A DNA stretch of 64,000 bases, taken from Symbiodolus clandestinus (GTDB lineage: Bacteria; Pseudomonadota; Gammaproteobacteria; Enterobacterales; G038960095). The first letter of the stretch is position 1; each line of letters starts with the position of its first letter. This document shows, in pieces, positions 7,785-17,252 of this stretch. The stretch lies in contig CP152425.1 of NCBI GenBank assembly GCA_038960095.1, positions 496,001 to 560,000 on the forward strand. Direction: 5' to 3'. Made by a program: the position numbers and the translations under genes. The notes beneath the pieces are model-generated. The model ran no database searches and was not told where the DNA came from. It was given only the letters and a program-made list of their open reading frames with translations.

Positions 7785-9887
7785 CTAAGCATTGGAATAG
7801 GCAGCTCCCTGAGGCAACCAGCGTTCGATTAGTGCATTGGCTTGCTGAGGATACTGAGTATGTAACTGCTGTGCCAATTGTTGAATACGCGAAAATAGCG
7901 CCTGATCTTGGATGATATCAGCAATTCGTAGAGGGATATCCCCGGTCTGCCGGGTTCCTAACAACTCTCCCGGACCTCGGATCTGTAAGTCGCGTTCAGC
8001 TATCGCAAAACCATCTTGACTGTCTCTAAGTACCGCTAACCGCTGCTTAGCTGAGTTAGTCAACGGGGCTTTATATAATAGAATACAGTGAGAGGCAGTG
8101 ACCCCGCGCCCAACACGGCCACGCAATTGGTGGAGCTGTGCCAGCCCTAAACGTTCAGCATTCTCGATAACCATGACGCTAGCATTCGGGACATCCACCC
8201 CAATTTCAACCACTAAAGTCGCCACTAATAGCTGGATCTCAGCCGCCCTAAAAGCCTGTAAAACTGCTAGCTTGTCGCCAGCACTCATCCGCCCGTGCAC
8301 CAAGCCGATGATCAATTGAGGCAATTGCTGTCGTAAGGTTTCCGCGGTTTGTTCAGCAGCTTCAGCTTCCAAAAATTCTGAATCTTCAATCAGGGGACAC
8401 ACCCAATAGACCTGCCGCTGCTCATGCGAGCAAACCCAGGAAACGCGCTGCACTACTTCAGAACGGCGATTATTGGGCAGTACAACGGTCTGAATCGGTT
8501 GGCGACCCACAGGGAGCTCATCAATGGTGGAGCAGGCGAGATCAGCGTAAAGACTCATGGCCAAGGTACGAGGAATAGGGGTAGCAGTCATTACTAACTG
8601 ATGGGGATAAACTCCCTGTTGTTCCCCTTTCTTCCAGAGCAACAGCCTCTGTTGTACACCAAAGCGATGCTGTTCATCAATAATCACCAGCCCTAAGGCG
8701 TGGAATGCTACGTGTTGCTGAAAGAGCGCCTGGGTACCTACTGCCAATAATATCTCGCCCGTTGCTAATGCTGCTAAAGCCTGCCGGCGCCGTTGTGCGG
8801 TTACACTGCCGGTAATTCGCACTAACGGTATCCCTAAGGGAGTCAACCACTTTTGGAACTGCTCAGCGTGCTGTTCAGCCAGGAGTTCTGTGGGTGCCAT
8901 TAATGCCACCTGCTTGCCCTGTGCTAACACACTGAGCGCGGCTAACACAGCCACTAAAGTCTTACCACTGCCCACATCCCCTTGTACTAAACGCATCATT
9001 GGAGTCGATTGAGCCAAATCACACTCAATCTCTTGGATTACCCGTCGCTGTGCCGCCGTTAATGAAAATGGCAGTGCTTGTAGTAGCTGTTGCTTAAGGG
9101 AGTGTGGTGCTGGCGGGAATGGATCCGCTGCCCGTTGCTGGATGGTACTTTTTAACTGTAAGCGACTCAATTGGTGGGCCAGTAATTCCTCGAGAATCAG
9201 TCGTTGTAATGCTGGATGCTCGCGCTGCGCCAGGGTGGAAGACGAGCTATCATCCGTGGGTTGATGCAACTGAGTTAAGGCTTCTAATAAGGTGATCGGT
9301 TGGCTTAGCCAGACAGAAGGAAACAGCTCAACGGCAGGATCCGGCTGCGCACGCAACCAAACTAAAGCTTGCTCGATCAACTTACGCCAAGTGGTTTGCC
9401 TCAACCCTTGAGTGCTCGAGTAAATAGGTAGTAACTGCTGACCACTGGCAGCATTAGAAAGTTCAGTATTCAGTGACCATTCCGGATGCCGCATTTCTAT
9501 TCCCCGGTGACCTAACTGAACCTCGCCATAAACCTTAAGCCAAGTACCGGTTGTCAGCCGATTTTTCATGGCTGGGGTCACTCGGAAAAAACGTATCCAT
9601 AGCGAGCCAGTGGTATCAGCTAATTTAAGCAATAACATGATGTGCCGCCGGGATACCACTTCATGCTGAACAATCCTCGCCGCCACCTCTGCTTGTAAAC
9701 CTGGTTTTAAACAAGCAATAGTGGCACAAGTGCGGCGCGCTTGGTAACGCAGTGGCAGATGCCATAATAGATCGTAGATGGTTCGTAAGCCCAATTTATT
9801 CAGTTGGGTCAGGGTCTTCGGACCTATTCCGGGCAGGTGTGCAAGTATCGGCTGATCGTTGCTATCATTCATCGACACACGAAGCAT
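7785..9887 (-). CDS. recG: ATP-dependent DNA helicase RecG
   Basis: RecG remodels stalled replication forks and branched DNA. The 700-residue protein has the N-terminal wedge/OB domain, then helicase motifs: Walker A GDVGSGKTLVAVL, MAPTELLAEQHAEQF, motif II IIDEQHRFGV (the DEQH variant typical of RecG), MTATPIPRTLAMSLYADL, VHGRMSAGDK and QLRGRVGRG. The ATG at 9887 shares one base with the spoT stop (TGATG). In E. coli trmH lies between spoT and recG; it is missing here, giving direct translational coupling. Gene looks complete. Confidence 0.97.
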   Translation of the reverse strand: MLRVSMNDSNDQPILAHLPGIGPKTLTQLNKLGLRTIYDLLWHLPLRYQARRTCATIACLKPGLQAEVAARIVQHEVVSRRHIMLLLKLADTTGSLWIRFFRVTPAMKNRLTTGTWLKVYGEVQLGHRGIEMRHPEWSLNTELSNAASGQQLLPIYSSTQGLRQTTWRKLIEQALVWLRAQPDPAVELFPSVWLSQPITLLEALTQLHQPTDDSSSSTLAQREHPALQRLILEELLAHQLSRLQLKSTIQQRAADPFPPAPHSLKQQLLQALPFSLTAAQRRVIQEIECDLAQSTPMMRLVQGDVGSGKTLVAVLAALSVLAQGKQVALMAPTELLAEQHAEQFQKWLTPLGIPLVRITGSVTAQRRRQALAALATGEILLAVGTQALFQQHVAFHALGLVIIDEQHRFGVQQRLLLWKKGEQQGVYPHQLVMTATPIPRTLAMSLYADLACSTIDELPVGRQPIQTVVLPNNRRSEVVQRVSWVCSHEQRQVYWVCPLIEDSEFLEAEAAEQTAETLRQQLPQLIIGLVHGRMSAGDKLAVLQAFRAAEIQLLVATLVVEIGVDVPNASVMVIENAERLGLAQLHQLRGRVGRGVTASHCILLYKAPLTNSAKQRLAVLRDSQDGFAIAERDLQIRGPGELLGTRQTGDIPLRIADIIQDQALFSRIQQLAQQLHTQYPQQANALIERWLPQGAAYSNA

Positions 9888-12037
9888 CAATTTCGATTGC
9901 GAATCACTTTAAGAACGTTTGGCATATTTTTAATACGCCGCATAATATCTGCTAGATGCTGTCGATGGTGCACGGTAAATCGTAACTGTACCTGATATAC
10001 TCGACCATCACGCTCTTCAGTCGATAGATGATTTACCATTGAATTGGCCGAATTGACCGTGGTCAACAAGTTAGATAAAGCACCTTGGTAATTGACCATA
10101 TCTACCTTAATTTCAGTCATGAATTCTTGGTCAATCTTATTACCCCAAGCGATTGAAATAAATTTATCGCCCCCTTTCAAAGCCGATCGGATATTACGAC
10201 ACAATTCATGGTGAATGGCTAAACCTTTTCCAGGGCTAGCATAGCCAACAATGGGATCGCCAGGAATTGGCCGACAACATTTAGAAAATGTGACTAAAAT
10301 CCCCTCGACACCCTGAATAGGCAACTGACGTCCTACAGAGGATTTACAAAACTCAGCAGTGTGTTCATGATTGGCTAACCGGTGAGCAATCACACTGCTC
10401 ATCACATTCCCTAGCCCTAGCTCAACTAATAGACCTTCTATTGAGTTAAGTTTCATTTCAACCAGTAATTGCTGTAATGAGACTGCTGCTATTTCCTCAA
10501 TTGAGTAGCCTAAAGCATGCTCTAATAAATAGCGTCCCGATTTGATGGAATCCTCTTTCCCTAAACACTTCAAGCGCTGGCGGATTTTAGCCCGCGCTTT
10601 TGAAGTAACAATAAAATTCATCCAGGCAGCATTAGGACGTGATCCAGACGCCGTAATAATCTCTACCGTCTGCCCATTATTCAGTGGCTGTGATAAAGGA
10701 TAAGATTGTCTGTCTACCCGCGATCCGACGCAACTGTGACCAATGTCAGTGTGAACCGCATAGGCAAAATCAATCGGGGTGGCCCCAGCTGGTAGCTCAA
10801 CAATACGACCTTTCGGCGTAAAGACATAAATTTCACTCGAACAGAGATCAGACTTAACACTCTCAATAAATTCTACCGAACTGCCGGCGCTCTGTTGCAG
10901 TTCCAGCAAATTTTTCATCCAACGTTGAGCTCGAATTTGCGCCATCGTCCCGGCACCACCAGCCTGTTTATAACTCCAATGAGCCGCTACTCCCATCTCT
11001 GCCATCTGATCCATATCTTCAGTACGAATCTGAACCTCTACCGGAAACCCAAGAGGACCCATCATCGAGGTATGTAGTGATTGGTAACCATTGGCCTTAG
11101 GGATAGCAATATAATCTTTGAAGCGCCCGGGTCGAGGCTTATATAAAGCATGGATTTGCCCTAATACTCGGTAACAACTGTCTACCTGCTTAACAATCAC
11201 TCGAAAGGCATAGATATCCATAATAGAGTGGAAGCGCTGCTCTTTCTGCTTCATCTTTTGATAGATGGAGTAAAGATGTTTTTCACGCCCACTGATCCGT
11301 GCCTCGAGACCGGCGGTACTCAAGCAACTTTCAATTTCCGATAAAATCGTACCGATAATTTCACCTCGATTACCGTGAGCCGCTTTAACCACATTTTTTA
11401 ATACCCGATAACGGTTAGGAAAGTGGGCTTCAAAACCCAACTCTTCTAATTCTATTTTTAAATGGTGGATACCCAAACGATGAGCTAAAGGCGCATAAAT
11501 CTCTAAGGTTTCTCTTGCAATACGGCGACGCTTACTGGGACGTAATGCCTCTAAGGTTCTCATATTATGCAGTCGATCCGATAGTTTAATTAAGATTACA
11601 CGGATATCTTGCACCATTGCCATAATCATCTTGCAAAAATTCTCGGCCTTAGCCTCCTGGCGATTACGAAATTTCAATCTATCAAGCTTAGAAACACCCT
11701 CAACCAATTGAGCTACATTTGGTCCAAATTGCTCAGCGATAGTTGAAGCGGTGGTAGCAGTATCTTCAATCACATCATGCAATAGCGCAGCGATCAGAGC
11801 TTCTTTATCAAGGTGCATTTCAGCTAAAATAATCGCTACCGATAATGGATGCGTAATATAAAGTTCACCACTTGAGCGATACTGCCCTTGATGGGCTTGA
11901 TAGGCAAATCGATACGCCCGTTGAATGGAGCTGATTTGCTCTGCCGGGAGGTAATGCCGTACTATTGCTTGTAATCGCTCCGACAGCTCTTCTGCGACTG
12001 TGTTTTCCTCTTCAGTGGACCACAGTAAGTATTCCAT
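9887..12037 (-). CDS. spoT: Bifunctional (p)ppGpp synthetase/hydrolase SpoT
   Basis: SpoT makes and degrades the alarmone (p)ppGpp. The HD hydrolase domain is intact, with ALLHDVIEDTATT near the N-terminus, which separates it from RelA. The synthetase domain has FKDYIAIPKANGYQSLHTS. The TGS domain follows (ELPAGATPIDFAYAVHTDIG), then a zinc-finger/helical part containing FSKCCRPIPGDPIVGY, and a C-terminal ACT domain. The start at 12037 has AGGGGC upstream, giving 716 residues, slightly longer than the E. coli protein at the N-terminus. Neighbours rpoZ, gmk and recG match the enterobacterial operon. Confidence 0.97.
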   Translation of the reverse strand: MEYLLWSTEEENTVAEELSERLQAIVRHYLPAEQISSIQRAYRFAYQAHQGQYRSSGELYITHPLSVAIILAEMHLDKEALIAALLHDVIEDTATTASTIAEQFGPNVAQLVEGVSKLDRLKFRNRQEAKAENFCKMIMAMVQDIRVILIKLSDRLHNMRTLEALRPSKRRRIARETLEIYAPLAHRLGIHHLKIELEELGFEAHFPNRYRVLKNVVKAAHGNRGEIIGTILSEIESCLSTAGLEARISGREKHLYSIYQKMKQKEQRFHSIMDIYAFRVIVKQVDSCYRVLGQIHALYKPRPGRFKDYIAIPKANGYQSLHTSMMGPLGFPVEVQIRTEDMDQMAEMGVAAHWSYKQAGGAGTMAQIRAQRWMKNLLELQQSAGSSVEFIESVKSDLCSSEIYVFTPKGRIVELPAGATPIDFAYAVHTDIGHSCVGSRVDRQSYPLSQPLNNGQTVEIITASGSRPNAAWMNFIVTSKARAKIRQRLKCLGKEDSIKSGRYLLEHALGYSIEEIAAVSLQQLLVEMKLNSIEGLLVELGLGNVMSSVIAHRLANHEHTAEFCKSSVGRQLPIQGVEGILVTFSKCCRPIPGDPIVGYASPGKGLAIHHELCRNIRSALKGGDKFISIAWGNKIDQEFMTEIKVDMVNYQGALSNLLTTVNSANSMVNHLSTEERDGRVYQVQLRFTVHHRQHLADIMRRIKNMPNVLKVIRNRN

Positions 12038-12076
12038 GACTGAGCCCCTAACAACCATCAAGGAAATTTAAGACTC

Positions 12077-12352
12077 TTATAGAGAAATCTGGTGATCATA
12101 GGGTAATGGTTTAGTTACCCTTAAAGTGGCGGTACGTTGAGATTTCTGCTCAAATTCATCCAAAATAGCATCGTTGATCAACTGATTCTCTACTTCATAG
12201 AGGGCGATAACCGTACATTTATGATTAGCCACTGGAACCAAAGGTTCTCGGCCGTAAGTTTGTATCTGCCGTGCTGCACGTGCAGCAGTCAATACAACAT
12301 TAAAGCGGTTACCAACCTTCTCCACTGCTTTCTCTATAGTAACGCGTGCCAT
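12077..12352 (-). CDS. rpoZ: RNA polymerase omega subunit
   Basis: Omega stabilises the beta-prime subunit of RNA polymerase and takes part in ppGpp binding. The product starting at MARVTIEKAVEKVGNRFNVV is 91 residues, the same length as in E. coli, and the conserved N-terminal helix region is clear. The ATG at 12352 was chosen because GGAGG lies five bases upstream; the longer frame adds only five residues. It sits 39 bases before spoT and downstream of gmk, the conserved gmk-rpoZ-spoT order, which places a ppGpp-responsive subunit beside a ppGpp enzyme. Confidence 0.96.
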   Translation of the reverse strand: MARVTIEKAVEKVGNRFNVVLTAARAARQIQTYGREPLVPVANHKCTVIALYEVENQLINDAILDEFEQKSQRTATLRVTKPLPYDHQISL

Positions 12353-12642
12353 CATTACCTCCATCATTAATTGTGACTATTTGTTATTTTTTGAAAATGC
12401 TTCTGCTCTTTAACGGGATCTCCATTTCACAATTGTTTACCTTACTCCGTTAAGGATGTATTAAAACGTTGCAATCGTGCCATGAACTCATACTGTCAGT
12501 CCAGCAGTTATACCCCTATAGTCTCGATAATGTACTATTGCTAGTCTAGCTTGCCACAATATCGCTGCCAAGTAGCCGTGCCCTAAAAGGGCTTATCGCT
12601 TCATAAAAAGCGATCTTGATTCAAGGATCATAGAGCAATTAG

Positions 12643-13272
12643 CTAGTTTTTGCTCAATAATTGCTTGAGTAGAGAACCACATCGAAGATACTGCTGACGA
12701 TATTGCAAGCGGGTTGCAGTAATAATGGTTTTAAGATCAGACAATGCTTTCTGGAAATCATCATTAATAATCAAATAGTCATACTCATGGCAATGTGACA
12801 TTTCATCCACGGCAGTATCCATCCGCCTTGTCACCACTGCCTGGCTATCTTGTCCCCTGTGATAGAGACGCTGCTCCAATGCTTGACGCGAGGGGGGTAA
12901 AATAAAAATAGTGCACGTTTCAGCTATTTTTTCACGCACTTGCTGAGCACCTTGCCAATCAATATCGAGAAAAAGATCACTGCCTTGCGCCAGCATCGAT
13001 TCAACGGTTGCTTGAGAGGTTCCATAATGGTAATCAAATACTTGAGCATATTCGATAAACTCACTCCCCTTTACCATGGCCTGGAAGGTATCATTGTCAA
13101 TAAAGTAATAGTGTTCACCTTCAATTTCCCCTGGTCTTTTAGGACGTGTTGTATGGGAAATTGAAAGGCAACTTCGGCTTCGTGAAGGCTCACTACGCAA
13201 ATAAGCCTTAATTAAGCTGGATTTACCCGCACCACTGGGAGCTGAAATCACGTATAAGGTACCTGAATGCAT
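12643..13272 (-). CDS. gmk: Guanylate kinase
   Basis: Gmk phosphorylates GMP to GDP with ATP. The 209-residue protein has the P-loop SAPSGAGKSSLI near residue 10, the GMP-binding region SHTTRPKRPGEIEGEHYYFI, and the DIDWQGAQQVR segment. The start at 13272 (ATG) follows AAGGA; a GTG one codon earlier is possible. It is 21 bases downstream of yicC. The 290-base gap to rpoZ is longer than usual and could hold a promoter for rpoZ-spoT-recG. Confidence 0.97.
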   Translation of the reverse strand: MHSGTLYVISAPSGAGKSSLIKAYLRSEPSRSRSCLSISHTTRPKRPGEIEGEHYYFIDNDTFQAMVKGSEFIEYAQVFDYHYGTSQATVESMLAQGSDLFLDIDWQGAQQVREKIAETCTIFILPPSRQALEQRLYHRGQDSQAVVTRRMDTAVDEMSHCHEYDYLIINDDFQKALSDLKTIITATRLQYRQQYLRCGSLLKQLLSKN

Positions 13273-13293
13273 CACAGTAATCCTTTAAAACTC

Positions 13294-14160
13294 CTATTCA
13301 ATATTTTGAATCTGCTCACGCAGCTGTTCAATCAGTAGTTTCATCTCTACTGCCGCTAGGGTCACAACTGGCAGTGTGGCTTTTGCCGCTAGAGTATTAG
13401 CTTCACGGCTTAGCTCCTGCAACATAAAATCCAGGCGCCGCCCCACTGCTGCTGTAGATTGTTGCAAAATTGCCCGTATTTCCTGAAGATGCACTGTCAG
13501 TCGTTCAATCTCTTCTGTGACGTCCAGACGCTGCAGAGATGTCAACAAGGGTTGCTCCCACCGATCATTTTCCAAAGTCACTGAAAATAGTTGGAGCTTT
13601 TCCTGTAACTTCTGGCGCTGCCACTCCACAACAGCCGGCATATGCTGCTGGATAGTCTCTAGCTGCTTTTCCAATGCCATTAACCGCTGTTCGAGTAATA
13701 TCAGCAAAGCACTGCCTTCACGATGCCGCCTGCTAATTAGCTGACCCAGCGCCTGATTAAAAGCCTCTAGTAATAACTGCTCATTAATGGGTATCGCTGC
13801 AACGTCAACGGTTAGCACCCCTGGCCAACGTACAATATCCATCAAATTGATGAGGCCGTCCCGCCGACCCTTATCTCTTATCCAATCAGCCGCAGCCAAC
13901 AGCTGGCGTACCAGCCCTTGGTTGAGCTGCCAAGGCCGATCGGCTGCTGGATTATCAATCCAACGCAAACTACACTCAACCTTACCACGTGACAGCCTAG
14001 CAGTGGCATACTGCCGAATAGTGGGTTCCAGTGCCCTTAGATCTTCCGGTAAACGGCAGCTAAATTCAAGGTAACGATGATTTACCGAACGTAGTTCCCA
14101 AATAGCTGTTCCCGTTGATTGTTCAACAACCTGACGGGAAAAGGCGGTCATACTCTGCAA
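13294..14160 (-). CDS. yicC: YicC family endoribonuclease
   Basis: YicC proteins are endoribonucleases linked to RNA turnover and stationary-phase survival. The 288-residue protein opens with MQSMTAFSRQ and continues with WELRSVNHRYLEFSCRLPED, the family signature; the C-terminal DUF1732 part includes LDFMLQELSREANTLAAKA. The start is a TTG codon at 14160, chosen because GAGGAG lies six bases before it; an internal ATG at 14151 is too far from that site. It is the first gene of the yicC-gmk-rpoZ-spoT-recG block and is divergent from pyrE. Confidence 0.93.
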   Translation of the reverse strand: MQSMTAFSRQVVEQSTGTAIWELRSVNHRYLEFSCRLPEDLRALEPTIRQYATARLSRGKVECSLRWIDNPAADRPWQLNQGLVRQLLAAADWIRDKGRRDGLINLMDIVRWPGVLTVDVAAIPINEQLLLEAFNQALGQLISRRHREGSALLILLEQRLMALEKQLETIQQHMPAVVEWQRQKLQEKLQLFSVTLENDRWEQPLLTSLQRLDVTEEIERLTVHLQEIRAILQQSTAAVGRRLDFMLQELSREANTLAAKATLPVVTLAAVEMKLLIEQLREQIQNIE

Positions 14161-14540
14161 TGTAAACTCCTCACGGCCTGTATTCTAATAGTATGAATCA
14201 CTGGCGGCTGTCATTCATTGTGGGAACGATTTCTCCGCCAAGATGAGTAGGCAGCTGGATCGTAAGATCGTATAATAGCTTTTATTTAGACAATTTAAAC
14301 TGGAGAAGTGGCGTGATATTTGCCGCTGCGCGCTACTCATCAAGTTCGCTAAACACTGCTTAATCGCCACTACACCAATATAGGCCAAAGGCCAGTATTT
14401 AGCAGGTTTTGACAATCAGCCCGATTAAGAAACAGGTAGCTGCCATTTTTGTGGACATCTCCGCCCAAAAACACGCTCTGGCTAACCTGATCGAATAGAG
14501 TAATTTAGCCAGATCATAGCCTAAATTAGGTATAGTCTTT
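14161..14540. other. Divergent promoter region, yicC / pyrE
   Basis: This 380-base stretch separates two divergent genes and should contain promoters for both. No supported gene lies in it; a short minus-strand frame near 14215-14415 shows no recognisable family and no ribosome site. Confidence 0.4.
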
Positions 14541-15185
14541 ATGAAAAATTATCAGCAGCAATTTATTGAACGTGCCATCCAACGACAGGTACTGCTTTTT
14601 GGCAAATTTACCTTAAAATCAGGGCGGCAGAGCCCCTATTTTTTTAACAGCGGCTGCTTTGATAATGGAGCTGATCTAAGCCTTTTAGGTCGCTGTTATG
14701 CAGCAACCTTAATGGGATCAGGTGTCGAATTTGATCAACTGTTTGGGCCTGCCTATAAAGGTATTCCCTTAGTAAGCGCTACTGCCATTGCTCTAGATAC
14801 CTACCATCAACACCAGGTTCCTTATAGTTTTGATCGCAAAGAGCGTAAAGATCATGGAGAACAGGGATGGTTAATTGGTGCCCCATTAACCGGTAAGGTA
14901 GTTTTAATTGATGACGTCATTTCAGCAGGAACTGCGGTACATCAGGCAGTTCCCTTGATTACTGAGCAAGGTGGTTCAATCGCCGCTATCCTGATCGCTT
15001 TAGATCGACAAGAGCGTGGTCGTAGCCAACAGTCGGCTTTGCAAGAAATTGCTCACCAATATGACTGTCCTGTGCTATCGATTGTGACTTTAAACCATTT
15101 AATCGATTATTTAGCCACACAGCCCGCTTTAGCCCATACTCTGCCCTTGATAGAAGCCTACCAACAACAATATGGTGCTTATTAA
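14541..15185 (+). CDS. pyrE: Orotate phosphoribosyltransferase
   Basis: PyrE joins orotate to PRPP to make orotidine 5'-phosphate in pyrimidine synthesis. The 214-residue length fits the family. Visible motifs are FTLKSGRQSPYFFNSG near residue 25, FGPAYKGIPL near 73, the flexible loop YSFDRKERKDHGEQG near 95-110, and the PRPP-binding motif VVLIDDVISAGTAV near 117-130. It is not preceded by rph, its usual partner, so the rph-dependent pyrE attenuation known from E. coli cannot apply in the same form. It is divergent from yicC. Confidence 0.96.
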   Translation: MKNYQQQFIERAIQRQVLLFGKFTLKSGRQSPYFFNSGCFDNGADLSLLGRCYAATLMGSGVEFDQLFGPAYKGIPLVSATAIALDTYHQHQVPYSFDRKERKDHGEQGWLIGAPLTGKVVLIDDVISAGTAVHQAVPLITEQGGSIAAILIALDRQERGRSQQSALQEIAHQYDCPVLSIVTLNHLIDYLATQPALAHTLPLIEAYQQQYGAY

Positions 15186-15341
15186 TTTTTTTGCTTAAAC
15201 GATGGGGTTTTACGGCACACTGGATAATTACAATCTGAAATCGAGGATAACCACAACCACGGATCAGCGAAGTACTTGTGAACCAGTGCTCGACATCTCA
15301 CAATAGCTGCCATGGACCTTAGCACAAGCAGAGCAAAGAGT

Positions 15342-16088
15342 ATGAAATACAACTGGGTTACGGCTTGCTTGCTGATTATTTTAGCAGCAACAGGTGGTTC
15401 AAAGCTCCTCGGACAGAATTTCAGAACCTGGCTAGCTGTAAAACGGGGTACTCAACAAACTGTATCCGCTACCACATCATCCACTGATATCAGAAAATTG
15501 CCTAAAACGGACAGCTGCTTCAAATCCGGAAAACATTATGCCATTCTACCCAATGCTGCTACTATAAAACCACAACTGGTGGAGTTCTTCTCTTTTTATT
15601 GCACCCAATGCTATGCTTTTCAACATAAACATCATATTTCTGATGCCTTAGCCGATAGTATACCGCCTGGCGGAACGTTTAAGCAGTACCATGTTCCTAT
15701 ATTATTGGGTCCCTTAGCCAAAGAGCTAACACGCGCTTGGATTATTGCCGGTCTCTTAGGGATTGAAAAAAAAATGAGTCCTATTTTATTTGATGGTGTT
15801 CAGAAATATTCCACCATCAACAAACCAGAAGATATCCGCCAAGCTTTTCTCGATGCTGGTGTCACCGCACAGGAATATGATAATTCGCTAAATAGTTTTC
15901 TGGTGAATTCACTGATTACTCAACAATCGCAGTTGCTAAAAGAGGCAAAAATCTATGGGGTACCTTCACTCTTAGTCAATAAAAAATATCGAATACATCC
16001 AGAAAATTTCTCAACCAAGCATGGCATCCAAGGATTTACCCAGCAATATCTACAATTGACTAAACAGTTGTTAGTCGCAGAACGTTAG
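15342..16088 (+). CDS. DsbA-like periplasmic thiol:disulfide oxidoreductase with CTQC site
   Basis: The 248-residue protein begins with a signal-anchor-like segment (MKYNWVTACLLIILAATGG) and a linker, then a DsbA fold. Sequence around VEFFSFYCTQCYAFQ, the HISDAL helix, KQYHVPILLGPLAKELTRAW and the cis-Pro loop YGVPSLLVNKKYRI follow E. coli DsbA closely. The active site is Cys-Thr-Gln-Cys instead of Cys-Pro-His-Cys, which should change redox potential and stability. An N-terminal extension of about 40 residues precedes the usual mature start. DsbA introduces disulfides in periplasmic proteins; here this is inferred. The ATG at 15342 was chosen for the signal sequence; one ten codons upstream is possible. 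Confidence 0.85.
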   Translation: MKYNWVTACLLIILAATGGSKLLGQNFRTWLAVKRGTQQTVSATTSSTDIRKLPKTDSCFKSGKHYAILPNAATIKPQLVEFFSFYCTQCYAFQHKHHISDALADSIPPGGTFKQYHVPILLGPLAKELTRAWIIAGLLGIEKKMSPILFDGVQKYSTINKPEDIRQAFLDAGVTAQEYDNSLNSFLVNSLITQQSQLLKEAKIYGVPSLLVNKKYRIHPENFSTKHGIQGFTQQYLQLTKQLLVAER

Positions 16089-16174
16089 CGTAAGCGTCCC
16101 TCAATGCAAATATTTAAGAGAGATCCGATACAGACATGTACACCAGTCCAAGAATTGTCTGGTAATTTCGGAAT

Positions 16175-16219
16175 AATTCACTGCCTTTTCTCCATAAGGG
16201 TCAAAAAAGCAGTGGAATT
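16175..16219. terminator. Hairpin between convergent dsbA-like gene and pheS
   Basis: AATTCACTGC at 16175-16184 pairs with GCAGTGGAATT at 16209-16219 with one bulged base. It lies between the ends of two convergent genes and could act as a two-way terminator, although the loop is long. Confidence 0.4.
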
Positions 16220-16224
16220 TAGGC

Positions 16225-17208
16225 TTATCGAAATTGTTTTAAAAAGCGCAGATCATTATCAAAGAAAGTTCTAACATCAGTGATTCCATAACGCAGCATG
16301 GTCAAGCGTTCGACTCCCATTCCAAAAGCAAACCCACAGTAGCATTCTGGATCAACGCCTACGGTGGTCAGCACCTTAGGATGTACCATCCCGGCCCCCA
16401 GTACCTCTAGCCAGCGCTGATCAGGCCGTTGAATATCCACTTCGACTGAGGGTTCGGTGAATGGAAAATAGGAAGGGCGAAAACGCACCTGACAATTATC
16501 TTCGAAAAAATCGTTGAGAAATGCTTGCAAGATCCCTTTTAAATCAGCAAAAGTAGCTTGAGTATCTACCAACAAACCCTCCACTTGATGAAACATCGGT
16601 GTATGGGTTTGATCATAGTCATGACGGTAGACGCGCCCGGGTGCAATAATGCGGATTGGTGGCGATTGCTGTTTCATGGTGTGGATCTGTACATTCGAGG
16701 TTTGTGTGCGTAATAAACGCTGGCTATCAAACCAAAAAGTATCATGATCAGTTCGGCTGGGGTGGTATTCCGGGATATTTAAAGCATCGAAATTATGCTG
16801 AGCATCCTCTATTTCAGGTCCAGTTACGGTGATAAATCCTAATCGATGAAAAAACCGTTCAATCCGGGCAATAGAGCGGCTAATCGGGTGATGTTGACCC
16901 AAGTCTACTCGGCGTCCTGGTAGCGTAATATCCAGGTGCTCGCTAGCCAGTTGTGCCTGCTGCTCTTGATCCAGTAACTGCTGTTTGCGCTGTTGAACGG
17001 CAGCCTGAATCAGCTGTTTGGCTTGATTAAGCTGTTGACCAACTTGGGGGCGTTGTTGGGGAGATAACTCTCCGAGGGTGGCCAACTGTTGAGTAATCAA
17101 CCCTTTTTTGCCTAAAAAATGGAGACGGACCTGCTCTAAGCTGGCAAGATCGCTGGTGGTTTCAACAGTAGTTTGTGCTTGGGAAACCCAATCTATCGAT
17201 GGTTTCAT
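16225..17208 (-). CDS. pheS: Phenylalanyl-tRNA synthetase alpha subunit
   Basis: PheS is the catalytic subunit of the heterotetramer that charges tRNA-Phe. The 327-residue protein has an N-terminal coiled coil, the ISRSIARIERFFHRLGF region, DFDALNIPEYHPSR-type motif 2 context, and the motif 3 segment GFAFGMGVERLTMLRYGI near the C-terminus. It follows rplT as in E. coli, with a terminator-like hairpin just before it. pheT, which normally follows at once, is absent: downstream is the convergent DsbA-like gene. The beta subunit must be encoded elsewhere for this gene to work. Confidence 0.96.
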   Translation of the reverse strand: MKPSIDWVSQAQTTVETTSDLASLEQVRLHFLGKKGLITQQLATLGELSPQQRPQVGQQLNQAKQLIQAAVQQRKQQLLDQEQQAQLASEHLDITLPGRRVDLGQHHPISRSIARIERFFHRLGFITVTGPEIEDAQHNFDALNIPEYHPSRTDHDTFWFDSQRLLRTQTSNVQIHTMKQQSPPIRIIAPGRVYRHDYDQTHTPMFHQVEGLLVDTQATFADLKGILQAFLNDFFEDNCQVRFRPSYFPFTEPSVEVDIQRPDQRWLEVLGAGMVHPKVLTTVGVDPECYCGFAFGMGVERLTMLRYGITDVRTFFDNDLRFLKQFR

Positions 17209-17223
17209 GCTTACCCCAATCAG

Positions 17224-17252
17224 AAAAAACCTCCCTAGTTAGAGAGGTTTTT
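17224..17252 (-). terminator. Terminator/attenuator hairpin before pheS
   Basis: On the minus strand AAAACCTC pairs with GAGGTTTT and the stem runs into six T residues, a standard intrinsic terminator. It lies between rplT and pheS where E. coli has the pheM attenuator. A short frame ending just before it (about 18 codons) has no Phe codons, so Phe-dependent attenuation is not supported. Confidence 0.7.

Noticed and set aside
12137..12370. Plus-strand frame opposite rpoZ
   Set aside because: Shadow of rpoZ.
14215..14415. 66-codon minus-strand frame between yicC and pyrE
   Set aside because: No ribosome site, no known family; region is better explained as divergent promoters.
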